DNA of 64,000 nt from an uncultured Lachnospiraceae bacterium (GCA_910585075.1 CAJUED010000017.1:3312-67311), one strand, 5' to 3'; positions 53,557 through 61,908 are shown, counted from the first letter of the stretch. Program-made: numbers and translations. The notes: generated by a model not told the origin, from the sequence alone.

Positions 53557-54690
53557 ATGGAAATATATGTGGTAAAAGAAGGGGATACTGTGGACTCCAT
53601 AGCGGATAGCTATGGTATTTCAGTATCCTCCATTGTCTTCGATAATCAGCTTGTCTACCCCTATCCCCTGGCAGTGGGGCAGGCGTTGCTTATTTCTACG
53701 GGAGGTGGCAATACCCCGGATTATCCTGTCTTCGTGAACGGTTATGCTTATCCATTTATCGAGCAGGATACCCTTGATGAGACCCTTCCTTTTCTGAGTT
53801 CGCTGTCTGTCTTTTCCTATGGATTTACAACAGCAGGGGAGCTGGTTCCGCCGGCCATTGATGATACATTTATGATTCGTTCCGCCCTTGACGCAGGTGT
53901 AAGGCCGGTTTTGACCCTGACGCCTTTTGGGGCAGATGGAAACTTTAATAATTTTCTGGTTACCTCTGTGGTGAACAATGAGGAAGTCAAAAGTAATCTT
54001 TTATCTTCTCTCCTCGCTGTTCTGCAGGAAAAGAAATTTCAGGGGGTGGACATTGATTTTGAATATGTTCTGCCCGAGGACCGCATTCCTTACGCAGAAT
54101 TTGTGGCGGATGTCAGAAACTTTCTTTCCCCTTATGGCTATCATGTGTCAGTGGCCTTAGCGCCAAAGACTTCGGATAATCAAAGCGGGCTTCTCTATGA
54201 GGGTCATGATTATGGTCTTCTTGGGGAGGCGGCCGACAGTGTGCTGCTTATGACTTATGAGTGGGGTTATACATATGGCCCGCCCATGGCGGTGGCCCCC
54301 ATCAATCAGGTCAGGCGGGTAGTGGAGTATGCCGTCAGCCGCATTGAGCCGTCCAAGATCGACCTGGGGATTCCCAATTACGGTTATGACTGGACACTTC
54401 CCTATGTCCGTGGCAACTCCAGAGCCCGGACGGTCAGTAATCTGGAAGCAGTTCAGCTTGCCATAGATGCCGGAGTGTCGATAGAATTTGACGAGACGGT
54501 CATGTCCCCGCATTTCCGGTATGAGAAGGAGGGGCAGACTCATGAGGTGTGGTTTGAGGATGTGCGCAGTTACCGGGAAAAATTCGCGCTGATTCCTACT
54601 TATTCTTTGCGGGGGATGGGGTATTGGCAGATTATGAGGTTTTTCCGCCCTAACTGGCTGCTTTTGGCGGATTCTTTTGTGATTCAGTGA
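53557..54690 (+). CDS. LysM-GH18 glycoside hydrolase (SleL/YaaH-like)
   Basis: A 377-residue enzyme. One N-terminal LysM (MEIYVVKEGDTVDSIADSYG, then VGQALLI) binds peptidoglycan or chitin-type glycans. The GH18 domain carries GVDIDFEYV, the DxxDxDxE catalytic region with Glu as proton donor, and a final block GMGYWQIMRF. Similar to spore cortex-lytic N-acetylglucosaminidases SleL/YaaH, so a role in spore germination or wall turnover is likely. No signal peptide, as in YaaH. ATG 53557 follows AGAGAG; a 12-residue longer start at 53521 exists. Confidence 0.9.
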   Translation: MEIYVVKEGDTVDSIADSYGISVSSIVFDNQLVYPYPLAVGQALLISTGGGNTPDYPVFVNGYAYPFIEQDTLDETLPFLSSLSVFSYGFTTAGELVPPAIDDTFMIRSALDAGVRPVLTLTPFGADGNFNNFLVTSVVNNEEVKSNLLSSLLAVLQEKKFQGVDIDFEYVLPEDRIPYAEFVADVRNFLSPYGYHVSVALAPKTSDNQSGLLYEGHDYGLLGEAADSVLLMTYEWGYTYGPPMAVAPINQVRRVVEYAVSRIEPSKIDLGIPNYGYDWTLPYVRGNSRARTVSNLEAVQLAIDAGVSIEFDETVMSPHFRYEKEGQTHEVWFEDVRSYREKFALIPTYSLRGMGYWQIMRFFRPNWLLLADSFVIQ

Positions 54691-54707
54691 ATGCTTTTGA
54701 GGAAAAG

Positions 54708-54749
54708 AGCTGGTAATCTTGTTATAAATGGCAGGATACCAGCTTTTTT
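54708..54749 (+). terminator. Rho-independent terminator
   Basis: AGCTGGTA pairs with TACCAGCT across a 21-base loop, followed by TTTTTTA. Confidence 0.8.
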
Positions 54750-54777
54750 AAGTGATAAATCAAGTGTAGTGTTTGAT

Positions 54778-54835
54778 AACAGTTAGGACTTTGCACCTGC
54801 GACAAAGACAGTAAGAATGTGTAAATTAAGCCAAG
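54778..54835 (+). repeat. Dispersed intergenic repeat D, copy 2
   Basis: Matches 15723-15786 in AGGACTTTGCA and TAAGAATGTGTAAATT; it lies 20 bases upstream of the HigB promoter. Confidence 0.5.
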
Positions 54836-54855
54836 AGAGAATCTTAAAGATCTGA

Positions 54856-54885
54856 TTGACATAATGATAGCTTATGGGCTATCAT
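54856..54885 (+). promoter_or_regulatory. Promoter and operator of the HigBA-like pair
   Basis: TTGACA (54856-54861), 18 bases, TATCAT (54880-54885). A perfect inverted repeat ATGATAGC-N6-GCTATCAT (54864-54885) covers the spacer and -10, fitting toxin-antitoxin autoregulation. Confidence 0.75.
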
Positions 54886-54910
54886 ATAAATGAACAAAGG
54901 AGACATATGG

Positions 54911-55279
54911 ATGTATGAAGTTTATTTTTATCGGGATGCAGACGGAAATCAACCTGTCAGGGAATATCTTGATGAATTAGAGAAAAAATCTTTAAAAAGT
55001 AAGGATGCCAGAATAAAATACAATAAAATAGACCAGTATATTGAAATACTAAGGCAGTATGGGCTTTCGGCTGGTGAGCCGTTTATAAAACATCTGGACG
55101 GCGATATATGGGAATTGCGCCCTTTGAGGGACAGAATTTTATTTTTCTTCTGGAATGGAAAGGCATTTATACTGTTAAGCTATTTTATGAAAAGCTCACA
55201 GAAAACTCCCAAAAAGGAAATTGAAAAGGCTAAGAGGTTGATGAATGATTTCAGGAAAAGGAGCGAGGATTATGAATGA
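54911..55279 (+). CDS. Type II toxin, RelE/HigB-like (phage Gp49-like)
   Basis: A 122-residue toxin of the Gp49-like/HigB group (RelE superfamily mRNA interferase). Blocks: MYEVYFYRDADGNQPVREYL, DGDIWELRPLRDRILFFFW and YFMKSSQKTPKKEIEKAKR, the last two typical of the family. Toxin precedes antitoxin, as in higBA. ATG 54911 with GGAG upstream; ATG 54890 adds seven residues and lies near the operator. Its end overlaps the antitoxin start by eight bases. Confidence 0.88.
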   Translation: MYEVYFYRDADGNQPVREYLDELEKKSLKSKDARIKYNKIDQYIEILRQYGLSAGEPFIKHLDGDIWELRPLRDRILFFFWNGKAFILLSYFMKSSQKTPKKEIEKAKRLMNDFRKRSEDYE

Positions 55280-55586
55280 AATGATTAAAGTATCTCCGCT
55301 TGGAGAAAGCTGGGAAAGTTACCGTAAAAATCATTTTACATCAGAAGAAATTGCAGAGAATAACTTAATGGCTGAACTGGTAGGTGAGATGATTCAGGTA
55401 AGAAAAGATGAACATTTGTCCCAACGGGATTTGGAAGCAATCAGTGGAATAAAGCAGTCTGTAATTGCAAGGATGGAAAGCGGCAGGACAGATCCGCACC
55501 TGTCTACTATCTTAAAACTTCTGGTATCAATGGGGAAGACTCTTGCGGTAGTTCCACTGGAAGCACCAATCGAACAGAATATGTAA
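55272..55586 (+). CDS. Type II antitoxin, XRE/HigA-like
   Basis: A 104-residue protein with a helix-turn-helix: VRKDEHLSQRDLEAISGIKQ, then VIARMESGRTDPHLSTILKL. It should bind the upstream palindrome and neutralise the toxin. ATG 55272 follows AAAGGAGCGAGG and overlaps the toxin gene, showing coupled translation. Confidence 0.88.
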   Translation: MNEMIKVSPLGESWESYRKNHFTSEEIAENNLMAELVGEMIQVRKDEHLSQRDLEAISGIKQSVIARMESGRTDPHLSTILKLLVSMGKTLAVVPLEAPIEQNM

Positions 55587-55596
55587 GCCTTCTTAG

Positions 55597-55628
55597 ATGC
55601 TGTTCCCTAAATAGGAACAGCATTTTAT
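55597..55628 (+). terminator. Terminator of the HigBA-like operon
   Basis: Perfect 10-bp stem ATGCTGTTCC/GGAACAGCAT with a 7-nt loop, then TTTATC. Confidence 0.75.
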
Positions 55629-55719
55629 CAATAAGCAGACTCACAGAAGGTGGCGGCGTTTGATGTGCAAGGCAGCCTTCAGTTTGCTCAATAAATCAGC
55701 CTGTAAAGGTATGTAGCAT

Positions 55720-56772
55720 TTAATTTTTACTGGGAAGAATCCGCCTGAAATAATTTATGAAATTACCGCCCATAATTTTCTTTACCTGTTCCGGCTCCAT
55801 ACCTCTCTGCAAAAGGGCGGCGCTGACAAGCGGCACCTGTCCGTGGTCAAGGAGACAGTCGTCTCTGTCGGTGCAGACCTTTCCCTGCAGAGCGGCGCTG
55901 GCCCGGCTGTAAGAATCGCATAAATCAAAGCCGTATCCAACATGCTCCACACCTGCTTTTTCCACCTCATATTCTATATGCCGGCAGAGCATTTCAAGGT
56001 GATTGCCGTTAAGGGAGCCTGCAATGTATTTGCATCCGTTCATTCCCATAATGCCGCCCTGCCCTGCCAGGGCGCTTATCTGCTTATCGGTTAGATTACG
56101 GTAGCTGTGATAAATTTCTCTGCTTCCGGAGTGAGTTGCGATAAAGCTGCGCTCTGCCACAGCACAGACCTGATCGAATCCTTCATCATTTAGATGGCTG
56201 ATATCAAGGAACATGGATAAATCCTCCAGCCTTCTTATGGCTCCCATCCCGGTCTCGGAAAGGCCGCCGGGGATTTGTCTGTTCTCTGATGCCTTACAGC
56301 ACCCCACCGCCAGTATGTTTGGCCGGCTCCAGGTAAGGGAAGCGCCCCGTACCCCTAAATCATACAGAGCATTTATTCTGTCTATATCCCCTTCAATGCA
56401 GTCGAGACCTTCCATGTAAAGTAATATACCGATTTTATTTTCGGTTAAGAGCTTGTCGATATCACCTTTGCATTTTATCAGCATAATTTCATCAAGGTTT
56501 TTAATGTCTTCTTTGAGAGCAGCAATCTGATGCAAGGCATTTTCCCAGCCTTTATCCAGATTTTTTGTTTCCACATAAACGGAGGACACCACAAGATTTA
56601 TCCCGGCCGTCTTAAAATTGGACAGATAATATTTTTTAGCCACATCCTGTTCACCGGTCCGGTGCCTTAACAGAATCTCTCCCGCCAAATCCAGGTGAGC
56701 GTCCACTACGGGATTTTCTTGATGGAGGGTCATTGCCTGGTGTAAATATTCTTCTTTGATTTTAATGTCCAT
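55720..56772 (-). CDS. Membrane dipeptidase (peptidase M19 family)
   Basis: A 350-residue zinc dipeptidase of the renal dipeptidase family. Metal-site blocks: VVDAHLDLAGE (HxD), LLYMEGLDCIEGD, FLDISHLNDEGFD, FIATHSGSREIY and GYGFDLCD. It cleaves dipeptides, including some with D-residues. It lacks a signal peptide, so it is probably cytosolic. ATG 56772 follows AAAGGAG; 19 upstream codons are open but unlikely used. Confidence 0.93.
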   Translation of the reverse strand: MDIKIKEEYLHQAMTLHQENPVVDAHLDLAGEILLRHRTGEQDVAKKYYLSNFKTAGINLVVSSVYVETKNLDKGWENALHQIAALKEDIKNLDEIMLIKCKGDIDKLLTENKIGILLYMEGLDCIEGDIDRINALYDLGVRGASLTWSRPNILAVGCCKASENRQIPGGLSETGMGAIRRLEDLSMFLDISHLNDEGFDQVCAVAERSFIATHSGSREIYHSYRNLTDKQISALAGQGGIMGMNGCKYIAGSLNGNHLEMLCRHIEYEVEKAGVEHVGYGFDLCDSYSRASAALQGKVCTDRDDCLLDHGQVPLVSAALLQRGMEPEQVKKIMGGNFINYFRRILPSKN

Positions 56773-56896
56773 TCTTTCTCCTTTACAATTTGCTTTTGCG
56801 TGGTGGAACTTAAGGCGGCGGCAAACCAAGCCCGGTTTTTCTTGTCAAAAAAGGAATGAAAGGAAGAATGCCGTCGTCATAATCTTAAAATTGGAA

Positions 56897-56924
56897 AAGG
56901 TGCACCGGAAATCCAATGCACCTT
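56897..56924 (-). terminator. Terminator after the dehydratase gene
   Basis: AAGGTGCA pairs with TGCACCTT around 12 bases; on the minus strand it is followed by TTCCAATTTT. Confidence 0.6.
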
Positions 56925-56961
56925 ATAACCAGTTACTTCATTATATGTGGCAGTCAGCCAT

Positions 56962-57960
56962 TTATTTCTCAAGTTCAACATCTTTGAGCAATTCCCGGAT
57001 ATCTTCCACGCTAAGCCACTGGGAATTATTTCCTGAGCTGTAAGAAAATCCGTCTTCTACCTTGCGGCCGCTTAAATTAATCTGCTGTTTTTCGTTCCAG
57101 ACCACCTGCGGATATACGATAAAATGTTTGTCATACTCATAAGTGGTGGAGGAATCTTCAACCGTCACCATGATTTCATGGAGCTTTTCGCCGGGGCGGA
57201 TACCGATTTCAGGCATTTTACAGCCCGGAAGCATAGCCTGGGCTAAATCGGTCACTTTAAAAGAAGGAATCTTACTGATAAAGGTTTCCCCTCCGGTAGC
57301 TTCCTCCAAAGCTTTGATTACAAGCTGGACGCCCTCAGTCAGGCTGATCCAGAAACGGGTCATGCGGTAGTCGGTGATGGGAAGCTCATTGCCGCCGTTT
57401 TTGATAATATTATGGAACACCGGAATGATGGAGCCGCGGCTTCCCGCCACGTTTCCGTAACGGACAATGGAAAAGTTAATATCCTTGCTGCCAGCGTATG
57501 CATTGGCTGCAATGAAGAGCTTATCCGATACCAGCTTGGTGCCCCCGTAAAGATTAACAGGGTTTACTGCCTTGTCGGTAGACAGGGCAACCACCTTCTT
57601 CACATTGGAATCCAGCGCTGCGTCAATCACATTCTGGGCACCGTGGATATTGGTTTTGATAGCCTCGTTTGGGTTATACTCGCAGGCGGGAACCTGCTTT
57701 AGCGCCGCCGCGTGGATGACATAGTCAACACCCTCGAAAGCTCTTTTCAGCCTTTCCTTATCCCGCACATCACCAATAAAAAATCTAAGCTTGTCCGTAT
57801 ACTCTTTCAGCTCGTTCTGCATGACGAATTGTTTGAACTCATCCCGGGAGTATATAATAATTTTTTGGGGATTGTAGTTTTTAAGCACATATTTGGTAAA
57901 ACACTTTCCAAAGGAACCGGTTCCTCCGGTGATAAGAATTGTTTTGTTATCTAATAACAT
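56962..57960 (-). CDS. UDP-N-acetylglucosamine 4,6-dehydratase family (PseB/CapD-like)
   Basis: A 332-residue extended SDR enzyme. Rossmann motif ILITGGTGSFGKCF, then HAAALKQVPACEYNP, LSTDKAVNPVNLYGGTK (catalytic YxxxK variant) and IRPGEKLHE. This length and the ALKQVPA block mark the PseB/FlaA1 group that makes 4-keto-6-deoxy UDP-sugars for surface glycans. ATG 57960 follows GGAGG; upstream codons are open but unlikely. It may feed the nearby polysaccharide locus. Confidence 0.91.
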   Translation of the reverse strand: MLLDNKTILITGGTGSFGKCFTKYVLKNYNPQKIIIYSRDEFKQFVMQNELKEYTDKLRFFIGDVRDKERLKRAFEGVDYVIHAAALKQVPACEYNPNEAIKTNIHGAQNVIDAALDSNVKKVVALSTDKAVNPVNLYGGTKLVSDKLFIAANAYAGSKDINFSIVRYGNVAGSRGSIIPVFHNIIKNGGNELPITDYRMTRFWISLTEGVQLVIKALEEATGGETFISKIPSFKVTDLAQAMLPGCKMPEIGIRPGEKLHEIMVTVEDSSTTYEYDKHFIVYPQVVWNEKQQINLSGRKVEDGFSYSSGNNSQWLSVEDIRELLKDVELEK

Positions 57961-58006
57961 AAAAAACCTCCAATATCTAAGCAATAAGCCTTTACCGAAC
58001 ATCATA

Positions 58007-58408
58007 TCACGAATCTTTCCTGTCGGCAAATTTATTCCGCAAATAATTTTGAATCGCATCATAAAATTCTACCGCTCTGCAGTATTGTTCCTCGGCGTCC
58101 TGCTTAGATGCTATAAAAAAATCATCATAATCACAACTGTTTCGTATTTGGAATGCAGTCTGCAAATATTTTGAATACTTTACATCAAATATTCCGGTTT
58201 TGATATATTCTTTTTGAAAATAAGCAATCACACCGGAATGTTTGGAGAAATCTATTTTGTCAGCTGCTAAAACAGCCCTGACAGCTGTGAATATGGCATA
58301 ATAAGAACGTCCAATGGAATCACGATATTTCTCACTGTCAAGTAAAAGCTTAGCTGATTCTAATTTTTCATTCGCGGTAGAAAGTCTGTATTTTATTAAA
58401 TTATCCAA
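58007..58408 (-). CDS. HEPN domain protein (UPF0332-like), toxin partner of MNT
   Basis: A 133-residue all-helical protein: ANEKLESAKLLLDSEKYRDS, IGRSYYAIFTAVRAVL and SRx-type RNSCDYDDFF. The UPF0332 HEPN group has R-x3-DY at the last site rather than the RX4-6H of active HEPN RNases. In HEPN/MNT pairs the HEPN protein is the toxin and MNT modifies it. TTG start overlaps the MNT end by eight bases; AAGGAA upstream. Confidence 0.85.
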   Translation of the reverse strand: MDNLIKYRLSTANEKLESAKLLLDSEKYRDSIGRSYYAIFTAVRAVLAADKIDFSKHSGVIAYFQKEYIKTGIFDVKYSKYLQTAFQIRNSCDYDDFFIASKQDAEEQYCRAVEFYDAIQNYLRNKFADRKDS

Positions 58409-58739
58409 TCTGTATTCCTTCTTTCAGGATATTCATATAATAAGGCAGTATATACTTATACTTTTCATATTCATCAAATGGTATGACAGTAGGCGAAACA
58501 ATAACATCATTCTCAAGACCTACATCAGCGGATACGTCCCATATACGCTTTAATTTATTCTGCAAGTCCGAACGATTTCCTCTTACAATGGCTGTGATGT
58601 CTATATCGGATTCATCATCATAATTTCCCCTGGCATAAGAGCCATATAAATAAATAGCAACAATACTGTCTCCATATACAGTGCGATATGATTGGGAAAT
58701 TTGCTGTGATATAAGGTCAAGCTGTGCTTTGGTACACAT
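58401..58739 (-). CDS. MNT-type nucleotidyltransferase (antitoxin)
   Basis: A 112-residue minimal nucleotidyltransferase. The motif GSYARGNYDDESDIDITAI provides GS-x10-DxD. Such proteins can transfer AMP to the HEPN partner and neutralise it. ATG 58739 follows GGAG with six-base spacing. It lies directly after the P-loop NTPase gene (16-base gap) and is probably cotranscribed. Confidence 0.88.
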   Translation of the reverse strand: MCTKAQLDLISQQISQSYRTVYGDSIVAIYLYGSYARGNYDDESDIDITAIVRGNRSDLQNKLKRIWDVSADVGLENDVIVSPTVIPFDEYEKYKYILPYYMNILKEGIQIG

Positions 58740-58755
58740 GGCAGACTCCTTCTGA

Positions 58756-59349
58756 TTATTTCATGACAATACTAATATGGTCTTTCACTTTCTCTAAATT
58801 ATGCGATACGGACAAGGTTCCGTCAAGCAAAATAACGGGACAGGTAAATTTCATTGCGGATTCTTCAATCGTTTTTGGATTGCGGTCTGCCACCAGATTG
58901 CGAAACTCCGCCTGCTGTGCAAACATATCGCCGCCTGCCAGAACTCTTGCGCCGAATCGTTTTTCTTCTCTTGACTGAATCCTTTTAAGCCGTTCTTCAA
59001 GAGGAGTCTGCATCCAAAAGGCAATATGGATACACGACATAATTTCCGGAGGCCAATTCATTGTAACCCCAGCTATAATGAAGTCGGGGTGGATTCTGAT
59101 ATCGTCTGCAATTGCATTTTGGACTTCTTCCTTTGTTTCGGAATTGGAAAAGGGAAGGATATCTGTAAGCTCCGCTTCGACTGTACTTCCTGCTTCCGCG
59201 CTTTCCAAAGCATGTATTCTGGATGCTTTCTGTTCAGGAAAATAATAGTCTTCCACATCCATTTCAAAATAATTCAGTTGTCTTGACAATGCATGGGCAA
59301 GGGTTGACTTGCCGCTGCCGTTTGGACCGAAAATAGCAATTCCACTCAA
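58756..59349 (-). CDS. P-loop NTPase (adenylate kinase/AAA-like)
   Basis: A 197-residue single-domain P-loop protein. Walker A is GPNGSGKSTLAHAL at residue 8; DVEDYYFPEQ follows, then FIIAGVTMNWPPE as a probable Walker B strand, and an Arg-rich lid RIQSREEKRFG. It resembles small nucleotide or nucleoside kinases of unknown substrate. TTG 59349 has GGAGG nine bases upstream. Being first in the unit with MNT/HEPN it might be part of that system or just cotranscribed. Confidence 0.8.
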   Translation of the reverse strand: MSGIAIFGPNGSGKSTLAHALSRQLNYFEMDVEDYYFPEQKASRIHALESAEAGSTVEAELTDILPFSNSETKEEVQNAIADDIRIHPDFIIAGVTMNWPPEIMSCIHIAFWMQTPLEERLKRIQSREEKRFGARVLAGGDMFAQQAEFRNLVADRNPKTIEESAMKFTCPVILLDGTLSVSHNLEKVKDHISIVMK

Positions 59350-59405
59350 GTGGCGTACCTCCGTCTTTCTGTTCCGCTAAATTTGTTCAATCATGCTGCT
59401 TAAAA

Positions 59406-59447
59406 TTTATCCCCCACTTGTATATCATAGCACAAGTGGGGGATAAA
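59406..59447. promoter_or_regulatory. Perfect 16-bp inverted repeat, possible operator/promoter
   Basis: TTTATCCCCCACTTGT and its exact complement are separated by ten bases. Read on the minus strand the loop region holds TGC-TATGAT, an extended -10 shape, 57 bases before the NTPase gene. It could be an operator or a strong hairpin. Confidence 0.55.
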
Positions 59448-59482
59448 GTGAGTATTTTTTAATTTCTTTCGTTGATTTTGTG

Positions 59483-59512
59483 TAACAGTGAAGCCGAAGG
59501 CTGAACTGCTAC
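59483..59512. repeat. REP-like hairpin repeat, copy 1
   Basis: GTAACAGTGAAGCC-GAA-GGCTGAACTGCTAC is self-complementary and matches the opposite-strand copy at 59727-59757. A half copy (GGCTGAACTGTTA) occurs near 61838. Confidence 0.6.
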
Positions 59513-59549
59513 GATCCTGTGGGAAAAGAGACCGGACGAAGAACCGGTG

Positions 59550-59693
59550 CTATTTCGTCATGGGAATGCCTAAATGAATTTTACGGTAAATTTTCCATAT
59601 AATGATTGCAGGAAGTGATATGGTCAAATATATAGTGGAAAGGAGACCTGCGGCTCCGCCGACAATGGCAATTGGAAAAATAATAGCATTCAT
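59550..59693 (-). CDS. Small single-helix membrane protein
   Basis: A 47-residue frame: MNAIIFPIAIVGGAAGLLST, a second hydrophobic stretch ISLPAIIIW, then basic KIYRKIHLGIPMTK. This looks like a small membrane protein with a positive-inside tail. GGAGG lies 11 bases before ATG 59693; ATG 59711 is in frame and adds six residues. It is bounded by REP-like hairpins. Not recognised by name; coding status rests on the membrane pattern and binding site. Confidence 0.55.
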   Translation of the reverse strand: MNAIIFPIAIVGGAAGLLSTIYLTISLPAIIIWKIYRKIHLGIPMTK

Positions 59694-59726
59694 TTGATTA
59701 TGTACCTCCATATTTCTTAGTAGTTT

Positions 59727-59757
59727 GTAACGGTTCAGCCTTCGGCTTCGCGGTTAC
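59727..59757. repeat. REP-like hairpin repeat, copy 2
   Basis: ACGGTTCAGCC-TTC-GGCTTCGCGGTTA, inverted relative to copy 1, framing the small membrane protein gene. Confidence 0.6.
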
Positions 59758-59833
59758 AGTAGTTTGGACTTTAAGCAATTTCGTTGTTTATTTTAACCTT
59801 AAAGTAGTGTAAAATGAAGAAAACAGATGGTTC

Positions 59834-59894
59834 TTTAACGATTGTTTAACGATATCTTAACGATGTTTTAACGGTATCTTAACGACATTTTAAC
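59834..59894 (+). repeat. Six TTAACG hexamers at 11-bp spacing
   Basis: TTAACG occurs at 59834, 59845, 59856, 59867, 59878 and 59889, exactly one per 11 bases, with variable 5-base spacers. The last unit runs into the GGAGG of the next gene. The spacing equals direct repeats bound by OmpR/PhoB-type response regulators (PhoP boxes in Bacillus are TTAACA-like). Confidence 0.85.
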
Positions 59895-59905
59895 GGAGGA
59901 TGATT

Positions 59906-61132
59906 ATGGATTACACACAGGCATTAAAAAAGCTTGCTGCTGCAGGGCAGGAGCATGTGATGCGGTATTATGAGGAGCTTTCGGATGAGCAGAAGGCGCT
60001 TTTGCTGGCCCAGATTGAGGCAACGGATTTCGCGGTTCTTTCTTCTTTACAGGGAGGAAAGCAGGAAAATGTCAGGGGAGTCATTGCACCCCTTGCGGCT
60101 ATGCAGCTGCCTCAGATTCAGGAAAAGGAAGGGGCGTTTCGGGCAGCCGGGCTAGAGGCCATAAAAGGCGGAAAGGTGGGTGCGGTACTTCTTGCAGGAG
60201 GCATGGGAACCAGACTTGGCTCTGACGACCCTAAGGGAATGTACAATATTGGCCTGACAAAAGAGGTTTATATTTTTCAGCGCCTGATTGAAAATCTGAT
60301 GGATGTGGTCAGAGAAGCGGGGGCCTGGGTGCCTCTTTATGTGATGACCAGCGATAAGAACCATGAGTCCACGGTGGGATTTTTGAAGGAGCATGATTAT
60401 TTTGGATACAAGGAAGAATACGTGACCTTCTTTATGCAGGAGATGGCGCCGGCCTGTGATTATCAGGGAAAGGTTTATATGGAAGAAAAGTGGAAGCTCT
60501 CCACATCTCCCAACGGAAACGGGGGCTGGTATTCCTCCATGCATAAATGGGGCGTGTCACAGAAGGCTATGGCGGACGGCGTGGAGTGGCTGAATGTGTT
60601 TGCGGTGGATAATGTGCTCCAGAGAATTGCAGACCCTTGCTTTGTGGGGGCTGTGCTTTCCGGAGATTATGCGGCGGGAGCCAAGGTGGTGCGTAAGTGC
60701 GCGCCGGATGAAAAGATTGGCGTTATGTGTCTTGAGGATGGAAGGCCATCCATTGTGGAGTATTATGAGCTGACGGATGAGCTTATGAATGCAAAGGATG
60801 CAAACGGGGACCCGGCCTATTATTTCGGAGTGATTTTAAATTATCTGTTCCGGGTTTCCGACCTTGAGAAGATACGGGAAAAGAAGCTGCCGCTGCATAT
60901 CGTGGAGAAGAAAATCCCCCATTTGAATGAGCAGGGGGAGCGGGTGAAACCGGAGGTCCCTAACGGGTATAAATTTGAGCAGCTTGTGCTGGATATGATT
61001 CATGAACTGGATGGGTGTCTGCCTTTTGAAGTAGTGCGGGAGAAGGAGTTTGCGCCCATTAAGAATGCAACGGGGATTGACTCGGTGGAGAGCGCAAGGG
61101 AGCTGTGTAGGCTGAATGGGATTGAACTTTAG
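59906..61132 (+). CDS. UDP-sugar pyrophosphorylase (UDPGP family)
   Basis: A 408-residue nucleotidyltransferase that makes UDP-sugars from UTP and sugar 1-phosphate. Signature LLAGGMGTRLGSDDPKGMYN holds the UTP-binding loop and lysine; FAVDNVLQRIADP, EYYEL and YFGVILNYLF are further UDPGP blocks. It is of the UDP-N-acetylglucosamine/UDP-glucose pyrophosphorylase type; exact sugar uncertain. ATG 59906 is six bases after GGAGG; ATG 59900 is too close. The TTAACG array directly precedes it. Confidence 0.92.
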   Translation: MDYTQALKKLAAAGQEHVMRYYEELSDEQKALLLAQIEATDFAVLSSLQGGKQENVRGVIAPLAAMQLPQIQEKEGAFRAAGLEAIKGGKVGAVLLAGGMGTRLGSDDPKGMYNIGLTKEVYIFQRLIENLMDVVREAGAWVPLYVMTSDKNHESTVGFLKEHDYFGYKEEYVTFFMQEMAPACDYQGKVYMEEKWKLSTSPNGNGGWYSSMHKWGVSQKAMADGVEWLNVFAVDNVLQRIADPCFVGAVLSGDYAAGAKVVRKCAPDEKIGVMCLEDGRPSIVEYYELTDELMNAKDANGDPAYYFGVILNYLFRVSDLEKIREKKLPLHIVEKKIPHLNEQGERVKPEVPNGYKFEQLVLDMIHELDGCLPFEVVREKEFAPIKNATGIDSVESARELCRLNGIEL

Positions 61133-61424
61133 AAGTTTGTTCAAAATACGTGACAGTTCATCTCTCACATAAATTTCGAAAAAGAAATTAATTTTTGCCA
61201 AATTGTGGATAGCTTTATGCAGGCAAGGAGCCAAACTACATTTTATACTTCTTTATAAACAGATATTTCGGTTCTAAAATCTGCTTCATACCTTGGAAAT
61301 TTGACGGAAGTTTAAAGAAGCACGATTTGCCTCTTTTGTTATTCCCGTTATAATAAGAACATCAGACGACACTGCGCTTCGTGGGTCGACTTATTGAATA
61401 GAAAAGGCGAGGAGGCGTCCTGAT

Positions 61425-61574
61425 ATGGGCAGTAATTATGAAATGTGCATATATAACCAGTTTATGGAAGTGATGGGGTGTCTTGATGCGACAGAAAAAG
61501 CCTGTGCTGTGAAAAAGGAACATAAAGAAGATGTGGATTGGCTGAATGCATGGATTGACGGTATGATATTTTAG
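61425..61574 (+). CDS. Small hypothetical protein, 49 residues
   Basis: Frame MGSNYEMCIYNQFMEVMGCL, then an acidic/basic middle and WLNAWIDGMIF. GGAGG lies nine bases before ATG. Not recognised; could be a small gene or the start of a truncated one. Confidence 0.4.
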   Translation: MGSNYEMCIYNQFMEVMGCLDATEKACAVKKEHKEDVDWLNAWIDGMIF

Positions 61575-61879
61575 AACCAGCGCTTACGTGACGATAATGC
61601 GCATCTTAAAGAATATCATTAATAAATGACGGTTTCACTACTTCAGACTTGCCTTCTACTGACTGGAAAACAGAAGATAGAGGGACAGGAAAGAGAGAGG
61701 GATGGGATGTACTGCATATTTTGACCATCAAGAAACGTTGAAACGGAGGGATATGGCATGTCTGGAAAATGGAAAAGATTGTTCATGGGATACTGGCCAT
61801 CTTCCAGCCGGTGCTGGATTCATTGATTTGAAAGGGAAGGCTGAACTGTTATAAGGTCAATTGCAAAATCCTTTTTTGA

Positions 61880-61908
61880 TTGAATAATGGTATAAAAAGT
61901 TCTATAAT
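61880..61908 (+). promoter_or_regulatory. Promoter of the acetyltransferase gene
   Basis: TTGAAT, 17 bases, TATAAT at 61903-61908, 71 bases before the start. Confidence 0.6.
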
